From the NCBI GenBank assembly GCA_018821535.1, contig JAHJLV010000055.1:1-64000 (forward strand): a stretch of DNA of 64,000 bases. The letters are read 5' to 3'. Below are positions 53,519 to 63,627 of the stretch, one piece after another. Under the pieces are notes generated by a model. The model was not told the DNA's origin, searched no databases, and saw nothing but the letters and a program-made list of their open reading frames with translations. The number at the start of each line of letters is the position of its first letter. Position 1 is the first letter of the stretch. A program made the position numbers and the translations under genes. Origin of the DNA: Pseudomonadota bacterium (GTDB lineage: Bacteria > Desulfobacterota > Desulfobacteria > Desulfobacterales > Desulfobacteraceae).

Positions 53519-53937
53519 GAAATAACTCCTTTTTTTTGTTTGTGTTTATTCTTTTGACCAAACAGTGTGATCGCTATTGTACATATATTATTGCAAAAAT
53601 ACCAATTTTCAAATTGTTCCTTGAAATCACTCAAATTATTTTTCACAAATATGTTGCACAAATAGTGCCATGGCCGGAATTTCAGGGGTTTTCACTGAAA
53701 AATGTCTTAAACTCAGTTTGTTTAATACATATATGTCTCAAAAAGTGTTTCAATTATCTGTCTTTTTGCAAGCGTCTGAAACAAAGGACCGATTACCGAG
53801 AATAACGGTTTTATTTGTGCTGCGCAGGCCTTGACAAAGGCAACAACATATATTAATTATTTCGTTGTGCCAAATAAGGCATAACGATAGAAATACAGTT
53901 TTTATAGCAGGTTATCGGAAAAATACGGGAGAGGCCC
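53519..53937. other. Divergent control region of rubrerythrin and formate dehydrogenase
   Basis: The 419-nt AT-rich gap holds the rubrerythrin promoter on the left. On the right a TTGACA (53831-53836) and an AT-rich stretch precede the ModE-like palindrome at 53863-53886. On the minus strand TGGCAC...TGC at 53653-53672 has the GG-N10-GC spacing of a sigma-54 promoter but a poor -12 half. No gene was found here. Confidence 0.5.
53863..53886. promoter_or_regulatory. ModE-like palindrome upstream of fdhA
   Basis: CGTTGTGCC, 6 nt, GGCATAACG form a 9-bp inverted repeat with one mismatch. ModE-type operators are CGTTAT...ATAACG-like palindromes. It overlaps the expected start of transcription, 51 nt before the ATG. 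A ModE-family regulator is encoded just after this gene (56787-57152), so this is probably its target. Confidence 0.6.
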
Positions 53938-56706
53938 ATGAATACTAATACGCTGGTTTTAAATAATATTGAATACATATTTGAAGACGGTCAGACCATC
54001 CTTGATGTGGCCAGGCAGAACCGGGTGCAAATCCCAACGCTGTGTTATCTGGACGGGGTTGAGGCCACAGGCGGATGTAATATATGTGTGGTGGAACTAA
54101 AGGGAGAAAAGGACCTGGTCAGGGCCTGCTGTACAAAAGCAGAAAATGGAATGAATGTTCTTACCCAGTCTCCTGTGGTGGTGGATGCCAGAAAAAAACA
54201 ATTAAAAGCCCTGCTTGAATCCGGTAATCATAATTGCAGTATCGGTTCATCCCAGGGTGACTCCTGGACTGCTTTTCAGATGGATTCCATCAGGACGGAG
54301 CAGACAGACGCTTTGTGTCCCCGGTGGGGAGACTGTGAACTGCAGAACCTGGCCTATGAATATCAGGTGCAGTGGAACCGTGACAATCTGCCGGAGACAA
54401 AATTTCCTAAAGAAACGGTGAATCCGTTAATTATACGGGATTTTTCAAGATGCATCATGTGCGGGCGCTGCGTGGCAGCCTGTAACGATATTCAGGTGAA
54501 TCGCGCCATTCGCATGCCGGAACCATCAGACAGTCAGCACGTGATTGCCGGTAAAAAGGATGTGGCATTAAAAGATTCTGACTGTGTCTTCTGTGGAGAA
54601 TGTGTCCAGGCGTGTCCTGTGGGCGCTTTGCTTGAAAAAAAGTCCCAGTATGTCTGTCGGCCCTGGGAGGTTGAAAAAATCAGGACCACCTGTCCATATT
54701 GTGGTGTGGGGTGTCAGCAGCAGCTGCATGTGAAGGACGGGAAAATTTTAAAAGTGACGGGTGTTGAAGAAGGATCACCGAACAAAGGCCGGTTATGTGT
54801 AAAAGGCCGGTTCGGATTTGACTTTATTTATTCGCAAGAACGTCTGACAACACCGTTGATCAAAGAAAACGGGGTATTCAGGGAGGCTTCCTGGGATGAA
54901 GCCCTGGATCTTGTTGCTGACAAATTCAAGACCATTATTGCAGAAAGCGGACCTGATGCGCTTGCTGGCGTGTCCTGTGCCAGAAGCATTAACGAAGATT
55001 CCTACCAGATGCAGAAATTATTCAGGGCGGTGTTCAAGACGAACAATATAGATCATTGTGCCCGCACTTGACATGCTCCGACTGTTGCCGGGCTGGCAAC
55101 AACATTTGGTTCAGGAGCAATGACCAATTCTTTTGCTGAATTTACAGATGCCAGACTGATTGTGGTGATCGGGTCCAACATGACCCATGCGCATCCGGTG
55201 GCGGCCACCTTTGTAAAAAATGCGGTTCAAAAAGGGGCATCCCTGGTTGTTATTGATCCCAGAAAGCATGAGCTGGTGGATTTTGCAAAAATGCATCTTC
55301 AGTTGAATGTCGGAAGCGATATCGCTCTTTTGAACGGAATTATGCATGTGCTGATCAAAGAAAATCTGTATGATAAAGAATTTGTGGAAAACAAGTGTAC
55401 CGGGTTTGAAGCGCTTGAAAAAGTTGTGGCTCAGTATCCGCCACAGGAAGCGGCCCGGATTTCAGGGGTCAGTGAAAAAATGATTATTGAAACCGCAAGG
55501 TTCCTGTCGTCCATAAAGCCTGCCATGGTCTGTTACACGCTGGGGATTACCGAGCATACCTGCGGAAAAAATAATGTCATGAGCGTGGCAAACCTTCAGA
55601 TGCTTCTTGGGAATCTGGGAATGAAATATGGCGGAGTAAATCCTCTGCGGGGTCAGAACAATGTTCAGGGTGCCTGTGATATGGGAGCCTTGCCCAATGT
55701 ATTTCCCGGATATCAGAAAGTGGATGATCCCAATGCCCGGAAAAAATTTGAAACTGCCTGGCAGGTGGAGAATCTTCCGGACAAGCCGGGCCTGATGATT
55801 CCTGAAATGATGCACGGCCTTACAGATGGCAAGGTTCGGGGGTTTTATATTTTTGGAGAAAATCTGGCCAATACTGAACCGGATATGAACAAGGTGGCAA
55901 AGGAGCTTGCATCTGCTGAGTTTATCGTGTGCCAGGATCTGTTTTTAACAGAGACCACACATTTTGCACACGTGGTGCTGCCGGCCGCGGCCTGGAGTGA
56001 AAATGACGGGACATTCACCAGCAGTGAGCGTCGGGTAAGCCGGGTCCGTACAGCCAGCCAGCCCCCGGGACAGGCTCGGCCCAACTGGTGGATTTTTAAG
56101 GAAATCGCCAGACGATTCGGTCAGGAGTGGACATCTTCCAGCGCAAAAGACATCTGGGATAATGAATTCAGTGTGCTTGCGCCTGCCTTCGGAGGCATTA
56201 AATACGATCGGATAGAAAATGACGGTCTTCAGTGGCCCTGTCCGACACTGGATCATGCGGGCACGCCGTTTCTGCATCGGGATGGGAATTTTACCCACGG
56301 CAAGGGAATTTTCATGCCCGCAATCTGGACGCCGCCGGCAGAAGTTCCGGATGCGTCCTATCCTTATGTATTAAGTACGGGCAGACGATTGTACCATTAT
56401 CACACCCGAACCCAGACCGGGCGATGTGAGGGCCTTAATGATCTTCTGGGAGAGGAAACAGCAGATATTTCCATAGAAGATGCAACTGTGCTGGGCATTG
56501 AACAGGGGGAAAAAATCAGGGTCAAATCCCGGCGCGGGGAGGTGTGTGTTACGGCAAAAATAACTCCCCAGGTTCCAAAGGGCATGGTGTGGATGGCATT
56601 TCATTTTACAGAAGGAAATTCAAACTGGCTGACAAATTCAGCCCTGGACCCGTTCACAATGACGGCTGAATACAAGGCATGTGCAGTAGCAGTTGAAAAA
56701 ATATAG
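53938..56706 (+). CDS. fdhA: Selenocysteine-containing formate dehydrogenase, catalytic subunit
   Basis: The TGA at 55069-55071 is read as selenocysteine 378, in NNIDHCART-Sec-HAPTVAGL, the classical formate dehydrogenase active site. The frame is open on both sides, and a hairpin at 55083-55101 fits a bacterial SECIS. Total length is 922 residues. The N-terminus is NuoG-like: a 2Fe-2S domain (GGCNICVVE) and ferredoxin-type clusters (CIMCGRCVAAC, CVFCGECVQACP). Then come the fourth cluster (CPYCGVGCQ) and the molybdenum/tungsten-pterin domains. It is cytoplasmic, with no signal peptide, and passes electrons from formate to a carrier. No beta or gamma subunit is adjacent. Expression is probably controlled by the ModE-like regulator downstream. 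Confidence 0.95.
55083..55101 (+). promoter_or_regulatory. SECIS element for selenocysteine insertion in fdhA
   Basis: TGTTGCC pairs perfectly with GGCAACA around the loop GGGCT. The loop begins 19 nt after the UGA, near the distance found in E. coli fdhF. The loop guanines match the SelB contact. The hairpin lies inside the coding frame, so it also encodes residues VAGLA. Confidence 0.85.
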
Positions 56707-56786
56707 AAAACCATTGCCAGAAAAAAAGCAATTTCGTATGCTGGTTTGCGCAAATTGATTTAATATAAAAAAGGCATTGGTTCTAT

Positions 56787-57152
56787 ATGACTTCCAGGAT
56801 ATTTTATCCCCGCTCCAAGATATGGATCGAAGATGATGAGGCAAATGTGGTGTTTGGTCTGGGAAGGTATCGGATACTGACCCAGATCAAGGAAAAAGGT
56901 TCCATTCTGGCAGCAGCCAAAGAGCTGAAAATGAGCTACAAGGGAATCTGGAGCCGGATTAAAGCCACAGAAGAACGGCTGGGTGAAGATCTTCTGGTCA
57001 AAACCGTGGGAGGGAAAAAGGGTGGTGGTTCCCAATTAACCCCTCTGGCTGAAAAACTGGTGGATGCCTTTGGAAAAGCCCTTTCCAGTGTTGAAAAAGA
57101 AGTGGATACCCAGCTGGAAGATGCCCTTCAAAAATACATTAAAATCGGTTGA
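56787..57152 (+). CDS. ModE-family DNA-binding regulator (HTH domain only)
   Basis: A 121-residue protein with the winged-helix N-terminal domain of ModE: FGLGRYRILTQIKEKGSILA and AAKELKMSYKGIWSRIKATE, then GGKKGGGSQLTPLAEKLVDAF. The C-terminal molybdate-binding (TOBE) domains are absent, so it cannot sense molybdate in the usual way. It lies 80 nt after fdhA. A ModE-like palindrome is upstream of fdhA, so it probably controls formate dehydrogenase. Confidence 0.88.
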   Translation: MTSRIFYPRSKIWIEDDEANVVFGLGRYRILTQIKEKGSILAAAKELKMSYKGIWSRIKATEERLGEDLLVKTVGGKKGGGSQLTPLAEKLVDAFGKALSSVEKEVDTQLEDALQKYIKIG

Positions 57153-57287
57153 CCTTATAAATCCTGCCTCTTAAGACGACCCTCGCCTTTTCTTTTTTTT
57201 AAAATCATTTAATATCATTGAGATTCCAGACAGTTCTGTGCAGATTTAAAAATTTTGTAACAGCAATAAAATTTTTATTGACTTAAT

Positions 57288-57304
57288 CCTACAAGGATAG
57301 TAGG
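57288..57304. promoter_or_regulatory. Palindrome CCTAC-N7-GTAGG upstream of hmcA
   Basis: Perfect 5-bp arms around 7 nt lie just after a TTGACT -35-like hexamer (57278-57283) and about 70 nt before the hmcA start. It could be an operator or an activator site. In Desulfovibrio the hmc operon is controlled by Rrf1/Rrf2, whose genes are not visible here. Confidence 0.45.
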
Positions 57305-57374
57305 GATAATTCCCATAGAATTAGTTGGTTTTTAAAAAACCTGTTTTAGAATCAAGCAACCAGAGGATTGGACC

Positions 57375-58940
57375 ATGTCAAAACTTAAATCATTTCAATT
57401 GATAATGATTGTGGCGGTAATTTTAGGGCTGCTGCCTGTTCTGGGTCAAACCGGGACAAAAAAAGCCGGTAATGTAGCCGGACCGGACGTGATTGCCATT
57501 GATCTTTCCAAAGAGATGGCAAGCAACGAAATGAAGCCGGTAAAATTTTTTCATGCAAAACACAATCAAGCAGTTGAAGGTAGATGTGAACAGTGTCATG
57601 TCCGGGACAAAGAGACCCTGGTCTTCAAGTTTAAACGGACAGATCAGCCCCCGACAAAAGAATTGTATCATGAAAACTGCATCTCCTGCCATGCGGAGAA
57701 AAAAGCTGCAGGCAGGGAAAGCGGCCCGCTGGCTGCAGAATGCCGGAGTTGTCACGGGGCTTTGGCAGAACCGCCAGACACTGCCTGGACAAAAATTCCT
57801 TTCAGCAAATCCTTGCACTATATTCATGAATCATCTGAATTTATAGTGTCTACGGCAAAAGGACAGACAGATAATTGCAGTGCCTGTCATCATAATGCCA
57901 ATGAGAAAAGCCGGCAGATCTATTACACAAAAGGCGAGGAATCTGCATGTGTATATTGTCATAAAGAAACTAAAACACAAGATGTCCGCTCCATCCGGGA
58001 TGCATCCCATGATTCCTGTGTGGCATGTCATGAAAAGCTGGGAAGCAAAAAAATCAAGGCAGGCCCGGTTACCTGCTACGGGTGTCATGATGTCCGGGAG
58101 CAGGCGAAAATTGAAGTGGTTAAAACAGTGCCCAGGTTAAAAAGAAATCAGCCGGATGTCGCATTAATGACCGGTCTTTCATCTTCAGGAAAAAATCCGA
58201 AATATTTGATGAATCCTGTGGCATTTAATCATGTGGGTCATGAAACCCGGGCAGAAAGCTGTAAGGTCTGTCACCATGAATCCTTGAAAAAATGCAGTGA
58301 CTGCCATACCCCTGCAGGAGATGTCAAGGGAGACTTTATCCGGCTTGAGCAGGCCATGCATTCGGTTCAGTCCGGACAGAGCTGTGTGGGATGCCATAAC
58401 CAGAAGACAACAGCATCAGATTGTGCAGGATGCCATGCAATGATGCCTTCCACCAATCTTCTGGATACATCCTGTGCAGTGTGTCACAACACACCGGATA
58501 ACCAGGTGGTGGCAGATGAGAAAATGAAGCCGGTGCTTGCTCAAAAAATGGTTTCATCCCGGGCAAAGACGCATGAAACCATTGATGCGGAAAAGATACC
58601 AGAGATCGTTCAAATCTCCATCCTGGCTGATGAATATAAGCCAAGTGAATTTCCTCACCGCAAAGTGGTTCAGGCCATTACCAAGCGAATTGAAAAAAGT
58701 GAACTGGCCAACGCTTTTCATAAAGATCAGCAGGCGCTGTGTATGGGATGTCATCACAACAGTCCCCGGTCCATGGAGCCGCCCAGATGTGCATCCTGTC
58801 ATGGAAAAACCAGTGATGCTGCCAGTGGGAGACCCGGCCTGAAAGCTGCGTATCACGGCCAGTGTATCACATGCCATCAGGAAATGGGGATTAAGGAAGT
58901 TTTGGCAACGGATTGTATTAAGTGTCATGCAAAAAAATAG
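57375..58940 (+). CDS. hmcA: High-molecular-weight cytochrome c HmcA (16 haems)
   Basis: The 521-residue exported protein (signal segment LIMIVAVILGLLPVLG) carries exactly 16 CxxCH haem motifs, from CEQCH near residue 70 to CIKCH five residues before the end, as in Desulfovibrio HmcA (about 545 residues). It lies in the periplasm and receives electrons from hydrogenase or formate via cytochrome c3, or passes them to the membrane partners encoded downstream. It is the first gene of hmcABCDEF. The ATG follows AGAGGATTGGACC. A CCTAC...GTAGG palindrome lies upstream. Confidence 0.95.
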   Translation: MSKLKSFQLIMIVAVILGLLPVLGQTGTKKAGNVAGPDVIAIDLSKEMASNEMKPVKFFHAKHNQAVEGRCEQCHVRDKETLVFKFKRTDQPPTKELYHENCISCHAEKKAAGRESGPLAAECRSCHGALAEPPDTAWTKIPFSKSLHYIHESSEFIVSTAKGQTDNCSACHHNANEKSRQIYYTKGEESACVYCHKETKTQDVRSIRDASHDSCVACHEKLGSKKIKAGPVTCYGCHDVREQAKIEVVKTVPRLKRNQPDVALMTGLSSSGKNPKYLMNPVAFNHVGHETRAESCKVCHHESLKKCSDCHTPAGDVKGDFIRLEQAMHSVQSGQSCVGCHNQKTTASDCAGCHAMMPSTNLLDTSCAVCHNTPDNQVVADEKMKPVLAQKMVSSRAKTHETIDAEKIPEIVQISILADEYKPSEFPHRKVVQAITKRIEKSELANAFHKDQQALCMGCHHNSPRSMEPPRCASCHGKTSDAASGRPGLKAAYHGQCITCHQEMGIKEVLATDCIKCHAKK

Positions 58941-58978
58941 ACTGAATTTAAAGATACGATACAAATAGAGGAAAAATT

Positions 58979-60097
58979 ATGGCTATTTCACGGAGAAAGT
59001 TTTTGGGCAGCATCGGCGCTGCTGCAGTGGGAGGTGTCACCGGTGCCCTGGGCAAAGCCTATGGTGCCTCCAATAAACATTTCAAAGGCTACCCGGACAG
59101 CTATGGCGTGCTCCATGATGTCACCAAATGCATTGGGTGCAGAAAATGTGAGGATGCCTGCAATGTGGTTAATGCGCTGCCAAAACCGGAAAAATCTTTT
59201 GAAGACTTAAGTGTCCTGGAAGAAAAAAGACGAACAGATGCCGGCGTATATACCGTTGTGAATCAGTTTGACGTTGAAGGGAAAAAAGTGTTTGCAAAAA
59301 AACAGTGCAATCACTGCCTTGAACCGGCCTGTGCATCTGCCTGTTTTGTAAAGGCTTTTACAAAGACAAAGCAGGGTGCAGTGGTTTACAACGAAAAACT
59401 ATGTGTCGGATGCCGGTACTGCATGGTTGCCTGCCCGTTTGAGGTGCCTGCCTACGAGTATGATGATGCCCTGACCCCCAGTGTAACAAAATGCACCATG
59501 TGCTATCCGCTGATTCTGGAAGGAAAACTTCCGGGTTGTGTGGAGGCCTGTCCCAAAGGCGCTTTGATTTTCGGGAAACGGGATGATCTGATCAAGGCGG
59601 CCTGGCAGCGGATATATAAATATCCGGATCAGTATACCGCACATGTGTATGGTGAACATGAAATGGGGGGAACCAGCTGGCTTTATCTTTCCGGCGTCTC
59701 TTTTTCAGATGTTGGAATGAGAGAAGACCTGGGTATTAAATCTGCACCGGAGCTGACCGCAGGTCCCCTGGCTGCTGTGCCGATTATTGTCGGTCTCTGG
59801 CCGGTTCTGCTGACAGGTGTGTATGCCATTACCAAACGAAAAGAAAAAATTGCCGAACAGGAAAAAGAATCTGCTGTGGCCAGAACACTTGAGCAGGCGC
59901 AGGAAGATACTGCCCAAAAGCTTGAGAAGCTCAAGGCAAAAATGACCCAGGAAAAAACCTCGGCCATTAATTTTGAAGTCAAAAAGGCACTTGAAGAAGC
60001 GGCAAAGAAAGCTGAGGAAGAAGCCGGTGCCCAAACGGAAGCAGATGCTTCCGAAGAAGAAAATGCTTCTGACGAATCTATGAAGGAGGACGAATAA
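58979..60097 (+). CDS. hmcB: HmcB, Tat-exported iron-sulfur subunit of the Hmc complex
   Basis: A 372-residue protein with a twin-arginine signal (SRRKFLGSIGAAAVGG). Four cysteine clusters for 4Fe-4S centres are visible (CIGCRKCEDAC, CNHCLEPACASAC, CVGCRYCMVAC, CTMCYPLILEG...CVEAC). One membrane helix lies near residues 260-285 (PLAAVPIIVGLWPVLLTGVY). A long acidic, Ala/Glu-rich tail (about residues 290-372) resembles a coiled coil. It links HmcA to the membrane subunit HmcC. hmcC begins directly after its stop. Confidence 0.93.
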   Translation: MAISRRKFLGSIGAAAVGGVTGALGKAYGASNKHFKGYPDSYGVLHDVTKCIGCRKCEDACNVVNALPKPEKSFEDLSVLEEKRRTDAGVYTVVNQFDVEGKKVFAKKQCNHCLEPACASACFVKAFTKTKQGAVVYNEKLCVGCRYCMVACPFEVPAYEYDDALTPSVTKCTMCYPLILEGKLPGCVEACPKGALIFGKRDDLIKAAWQRIYKYPDQYTAHVYGEHEMGGTSWLYLSGVSFSDVGMREDLGIKSAPELTAGPLAAVPIIVGLWPVLLTGVYAITKRKEKIAEQEKESAVARTLEQAQEDTAQKLEKLKAKMTQEKTSAINFEVKKALEEAAKKAEEEAGAQTEADASEEENASDESMKEDE

Positions 60098-61267
60098 ATG
60101 GGTGCTCAAATGACTCAGCCGGCAAACCGGAAGCTGACACCATTTAATGTTATTACCGGGATGATTATCGTTGCCGGAATCATATTCACTGTTCTGCGTT
60201 TTACCAAAGGTATCGGGGCGGTTACCAATCTGGATAACAACACTCCCTGGGGTATCTGGATCGGGTTTGATCTGCTTTGCGGAGTTGCCCTTGCTGCCGG
60301 CGGGTATACCACTTCTGCCGCCTGCTATATTTTTGGTCTCAAACAATATCACTCTGCTGTGCGCCCTGCGATTCTGACGGCGTTCCTGGGCTATGCACTG
60401 GTGGTTTTCGCGTTGCATTATGATGTGGGCCGTCCCTGGCGCCTGCCTTATCCTATTTTTATATCCCAGGGAACAAGTTCTCTGCTGTTTGAAGTGGGGC
60501 TGTGTGTGTTCCTGTATCTGACTGTTCTGTTTATTGAATTTACACCAGCGGCTTTTGAATGGCTGGGGTTTAAAAAAATCCGCAGTGTTGTGGTAAAGCT
60601 GACCCTTCTTTTGACCATTTTCGGTGTGGTGTTATCAACATTGCACCAGTCTTCCTTGGGCGCCCTGTTCATGATCGCTCCATCAAAGCTGCATCCATTG
60701 TGGTATTCGGGATACCTGCCCGTTTATTTCTTTATTTCCAGCATGTTTGCCGGCATGTCCATGGTGATTTTTGAAGGCACTCTTGCCCATCGCTGGCTGC
60801 ATGACAAGATGGATGAGACACATCTTAAAGAGGCGTCCGGGGTTGCACTGGGGTTTGCCAAAGCTGCATCCTTTATCATGATGGGGTATCTTGCCATCAA
60901 GCTGATCGGGATCTCAATTGATGATAACTGGCAATACCTGGTCACAGGCTGGGGCGCATGGTTTCTGTTTGAGCTGCTGGGGTTTGTTGCAGCCCCTGCA
61001 ATTTTGTTTGCCATGGGTGCAAGGGAAAAAAATCTGACCATGGTGCGCTGGGCAGCCGGCTGGACAGTTCTGGGTATTATCCTGAACCGGCTGAATATTT
61101 CCATCATTGCATTTAATTATCATCTGCCGTCCGCAGACCGGTATTTTCCAAGCCTGATGGAAATCGGCACCTCTGTATTTATTGTCACCATCGGTGTTGT
61201 GGTGTATCGATTTGTTACCACCCGGATGCCGATCCTGCATGAACACCCGGATTATAAAGAACACTGA
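60098..61267 (+). CDS. hmcC: HmcC, NrfD/PsrC-type membrane subunit
   Basis: The 389-residue protein has about ten membrane helices and the NrfD-family layout (NNTPWGIWIGFDLLCGVALA, LHYDVGRPWRLPYP, TLHQSSLGALFM). It is the quinone-reactive or conducting membrane core of the Hmc complex. It starts at the base after the hmcB stop, so the two are translated together. It ends 29 nt before hmcD. Confidence 0.93.
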   Translation: MGAQMTQPANRKLTPFNVITGMIIVAGIIFTVLRFTKGIGAVTNLDNNTPWGIWIGFDLLCGVALAAGGYTTSAACYIFGLKQYHSAVRPAILTAFLGYALVVFALHYDVGRPWRLPYPIFISQGTSSLLFEVGLCVFLYLTVLFIEFTPAAFEWLGFKKIRSVVVKLTLLLTIFGVVLSTLHQSSLGALFMIAPSKLHPLWYSGYLPVYFFISSMFAGMSMVIFEGTLAHRWLHDKMDETHLKEASGVALGFAKAASFIMMGYLAIKLIGISIDDNWQYLVTGWGAWFLFELLGFVAAPAILFAMGAREKNLTMVRWAAGWTVLGIILNRLNISIIAFNYHLPSADRYFPSLMEIGTSVFIVTIGVVVYRFVTTRMPILHEHPDYKEH

Positions 61268-61296
61268 AATCCATACGGATTTTAAGGAGAAATAAC

Positions 61297-61428
61297 ATGG
61301 AAAATATTATTTATACACTTCAGGATTTCATGGTCCATACCAAGAACATCACCTATCTGATCATGGGCGGAATTTTGATTTTTATGCCGCTTTTCTGGAT
61401 TTTTCTAACGGACAGGGAAAAAGATTAA
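61297..61428 (+). CDS. hmcD: HmcD, 43-residue membrane subunit
   Basis: This very short frame has a good ribosome binding site (TAAGGAGAAATAAC) and encodes a short N-terminal part then one hydrophobic helix (LIMGGILIFMPLFWIFLT) and a charged end (DREKD). Position between hmcC and hmcE and a size near the 48-residue Desulfovibrio HmcD support the call. Its exact role in the complex is not known. Confidence 0.88.
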   Translation: MENIIYTLQDFMVHTKNITYLIMGGILIFMPLFWIFLTDREKD

Positions 61429-61500
61429 TTTCAGGCGGCCTGAAAAGTAAATCAATTGGAAAGCATATCAAATGATAAAAAAATATGGAGGCATCAATAA

Positions 61501-62178
61501 ATGCATGAATTTCTAACAGGCATATTTTTCTGGATAGCGATCAGTGTCTGTCTGGTCGGGATGCTGGTGCGTTTTGTGCTGTATTTCAGGGGACTGAACT
61601 GGCAGCTGGACCGGGTTGCATATAAAGCCCATCCCAAGGCAGGTCTGAAAGGGGCCTGGCGCTCTATCTACAAATGGCTTATTCCGTATGGCACTTACGG
61701 ATGGCGGACACAGCCTGCCATGGCAGCGGCATTCTTTTGTTTTCACATTGGTGCGGTTTGTCTGCCCTTGTTTCTGGCAGGGCACACCATGTTTCTTGAA
61801 AGCAAGGTCGGGTTTTCTTTGTTCACCATGAGCCAGGGCCTGGCTGATTTTTTGACCTGGCTGGCTGTGGGCAGTATGGTTTTCCTGATTCTCCGACGCA
61901 TTGTTCTGCCGGAGGTTCGCATCATGACCACCGTGTATGATTATTTTATCCTCTTTATTGCGCTGGCACCGTTTGTCTCAGGAATGATGGCACGGTATCA
62001 GGTGGGAAGTTATGAATTCTGGCTGAATATGCATATTTTTTTCGGCGAACTTTTGTTGATTTCCATTCCCTTTACCAAGATGTCCCATGTATTTTTGTTT
62101 TTTGCATCCAGGGCACAGCTGGGAATGGATTTTGGTATCAAGCGCGGGGGTATGAAAGGTACCAAGATGGCCTGGTAA
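61501..62178 (+). CDS. hmcE: HmcE, cytochrome b-like membrane subunit
   Basis: The 225-residue protein has about five membrane helices and resembles NarI/DsrM subunits. Histidines in CFHIGAVCLPLFLAGH and in NMHIFFGELLLISIPFTKMSH are placed to hold haem b. The length equals that of Desulfovibrio HmcE. It would bring electrons to HmcF on the cytoplasmic side. The ATG follows TATGGAGGCATCAATAA. Confidence 0.92.
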   Translation: MHEFLTGIFFWIAISVCLVGMLVRFVLYFRGLNWQLDRVAYKAHPKAGLKGAWRSIYKWLIPYGTYGWRTQPAMAAAFFCFHIGAVCLPLFLAGHTMFLESKVGFSLFTMSQGLADFLTWLAVGSMVFLILRRIVLPEVRIMTTVYDYFILFIALAPFVSGMMARYQVGSYEFWLNMHIFFGELLLISIPFTKMSHVFLFFASRAQLGMDFGIKRGGMKGTKMAW

Positions 62179-62218
62179 GGCCGTTGATCTAAACTTTATT
62201 TAAGGAGAATTTAAATCC

Positions 62219-63604
62219 ATGCCGGAAGGAAAATATTGTAATAAAACACCGATTAATACACCGGAAGAGGTGAACTTTCTGCTGTCTGATACCAGCGGCA
62301 GTCAATACTATAAAGAGATGGAAAGCCTGGATGTGGACACAGCGCTGTTGTGGGGCACCATCCAGAAAACCATGAAAAGCCGATTGAAAACCTGGCTTGA
62401 AATATGTGCCCATTGCGGCATGTGCGCGGACAGTTGTTTTCTTTATCTGGTGAATGACCGGGATCCTAAACAGGTGCCGGCATACAAGATTCAGTCCACG
62501 CTGGGCGAGATTGTGAAACGCAAAGGCAAGGTGGATAATGCATTCATGCGGCATGCCATGGAGGTAGCCTGGAGCCAGTGCACCTGCTGCAACCGTTGCG
62601 GCACCTACTGCCCCCACGGCATTGATACCGGCATTATGTTCGGGTATTTGCGCGGCCTTCTCTACCAGCAGGGATTTGTACCCTGGGAAATGAAAATCGG
62701 CGCTGGTATGCATCGGGCCTACAGGGCGCAGATGGATGTCACGGATGCCGATTTTGTCGAGACCTTTGAGTGGATGGTGGAGGAGATGGAAGAGGAATAC
62801 GCCGGACTGACCGTGCCGGTGGATGTGGAAAATGCGGATATTTTATATACCGTCAATGCCAGGGAGGTAAAACATTATCCGGAAGATCTGGCTGAAGCGG
62901 CTGTTCTGTTTCATGCTGCCGGAGAAAACTGGACGGTTCCTTCAAAAGGCTGGGAACAGACATCTCTTGCCATGTTTGCAGGAGACTGGGCCGCCTGCAA
63001 GATGCAGGTGGAATCGGTTTACGATGCCATGGAAAGACTTAAGCCCAAACGAATGATCGGGACAGAATGCGGTCATGCGCACCGGGCAACGGTGATTGAA
63101 GGCCCGTACTGGGCTGGCAGGGAAAACGGATTGCCGCCGGTGGAATCGATTCATTATGTTGAATGGCTGGCAGAGGCCTTACGGGAAGGAAAGCTGAAAA
63201 TAGACCCTGAAAAAAGGATCAAAGAGTTGGTCACCATTCAGGACTCATGCAATTATGTCAGAAACCAGGGCTTGAAAAACGCCACCCGGGAAATTATCAG
63301 CTATATCGTTGAACCGGGCTATTTTGTTGAAATGTCGCCGAACAAGGAACACAATTTCTGCTGTGGCGGCGGCGGGTTCAACGGTATCGGTGTGTTCAGA
63401 AAACAACGAAACAAGGGCCTGGAAAAAAAGAGAGATCAGATTCTTGCAACCGGTGCAAAACTGGTGCTGGCCCCTTGTCATAATTGCTGGGATGCCATCC
63501 GGGATCTGGAAGAAGAATTTGAAATCGGGATCAGATGGTCCTTTTTGAAGCCTGTTATTATTAAAATGCTGGTGGTGCCGGATCACATGGTGCCGGAAGA
63601 ATAG
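62219..63604 (+). CDS. hmcF: HmcF, cytoplasmic iron-sulfur subunit (HdrD/DsrK-like)
   Basis: The 461-residue protein has two 4Fe-4S motifs (CAHCGMCADSC and CTCCNRCGTYCP) and CCG domains with NFCCGGGGFNG and LAPCHNCWDAI. It resembles heterodisulfide reductase D and DsrK, and matches HmcF in length. It is peripheral on the cytoplasmic face of the membrane. The ATG follows TTAAGGAGAATTTAAATCC. The gene is followed by the stress protein gene after 23 nt. Confidence 0.94.
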   Translation: MPEGKYCNKTPINTPEEVNFLLSDTSGSQYYKEMESLDVDTALLWGTIQKTMKSRLKTWLEICAHCGMCADSCFLYLVNDRDPKQVPAYKIQSTLGEIVKRKGKVDNAFMRHAMEVAWSQCTCCNRCGTYCPHGIDTGIMFGYLRGLLYQQGFVPWEMKIGAGMHRAYRAQMDVTDADFVETFEWMVEEMEEEYAGLTVPVDVENADILYTVNAREVKHYPEDLAEAAVLFHAAGENWTVPSKGWEQTSLAMFAGDWAACKMQVESVYDAMERLKPKRMIGTECGHAHRATVIEGPYWAGRENGLPPVESIHYVEWLAEALREGKLKIDPEKRIKELVTIQDSCNYVRNQGLKNATREIISYIVEPGYFVEMSPNKEHNFCCGGGGFNGIGVFRKQRNKGLEKKRDQILATGAKLVLAPCHNCWDAIRDLEEEFEIGIRWSFLKPVIIKMLVVPDHMVPEE

Positions 63605-63627
63605 AACGCCATTAAAAGGGGGTGATC

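Noticed and set aside
53653..53672. Sigma-54 promoter for rubrerythrin
   Set aside because: GG-N10-GC is present but the -12 half is poor and a sigma-70-like promoter lies closer to the gene.
55069..55119. Apparent stop that splits formate dehydrogenase into two proteins
   Set aside because: The TGA lies at the selenocysteine site, the frame is unbroken on both sides and a SECIS hairpin follows; it is not a nonsense mutation.
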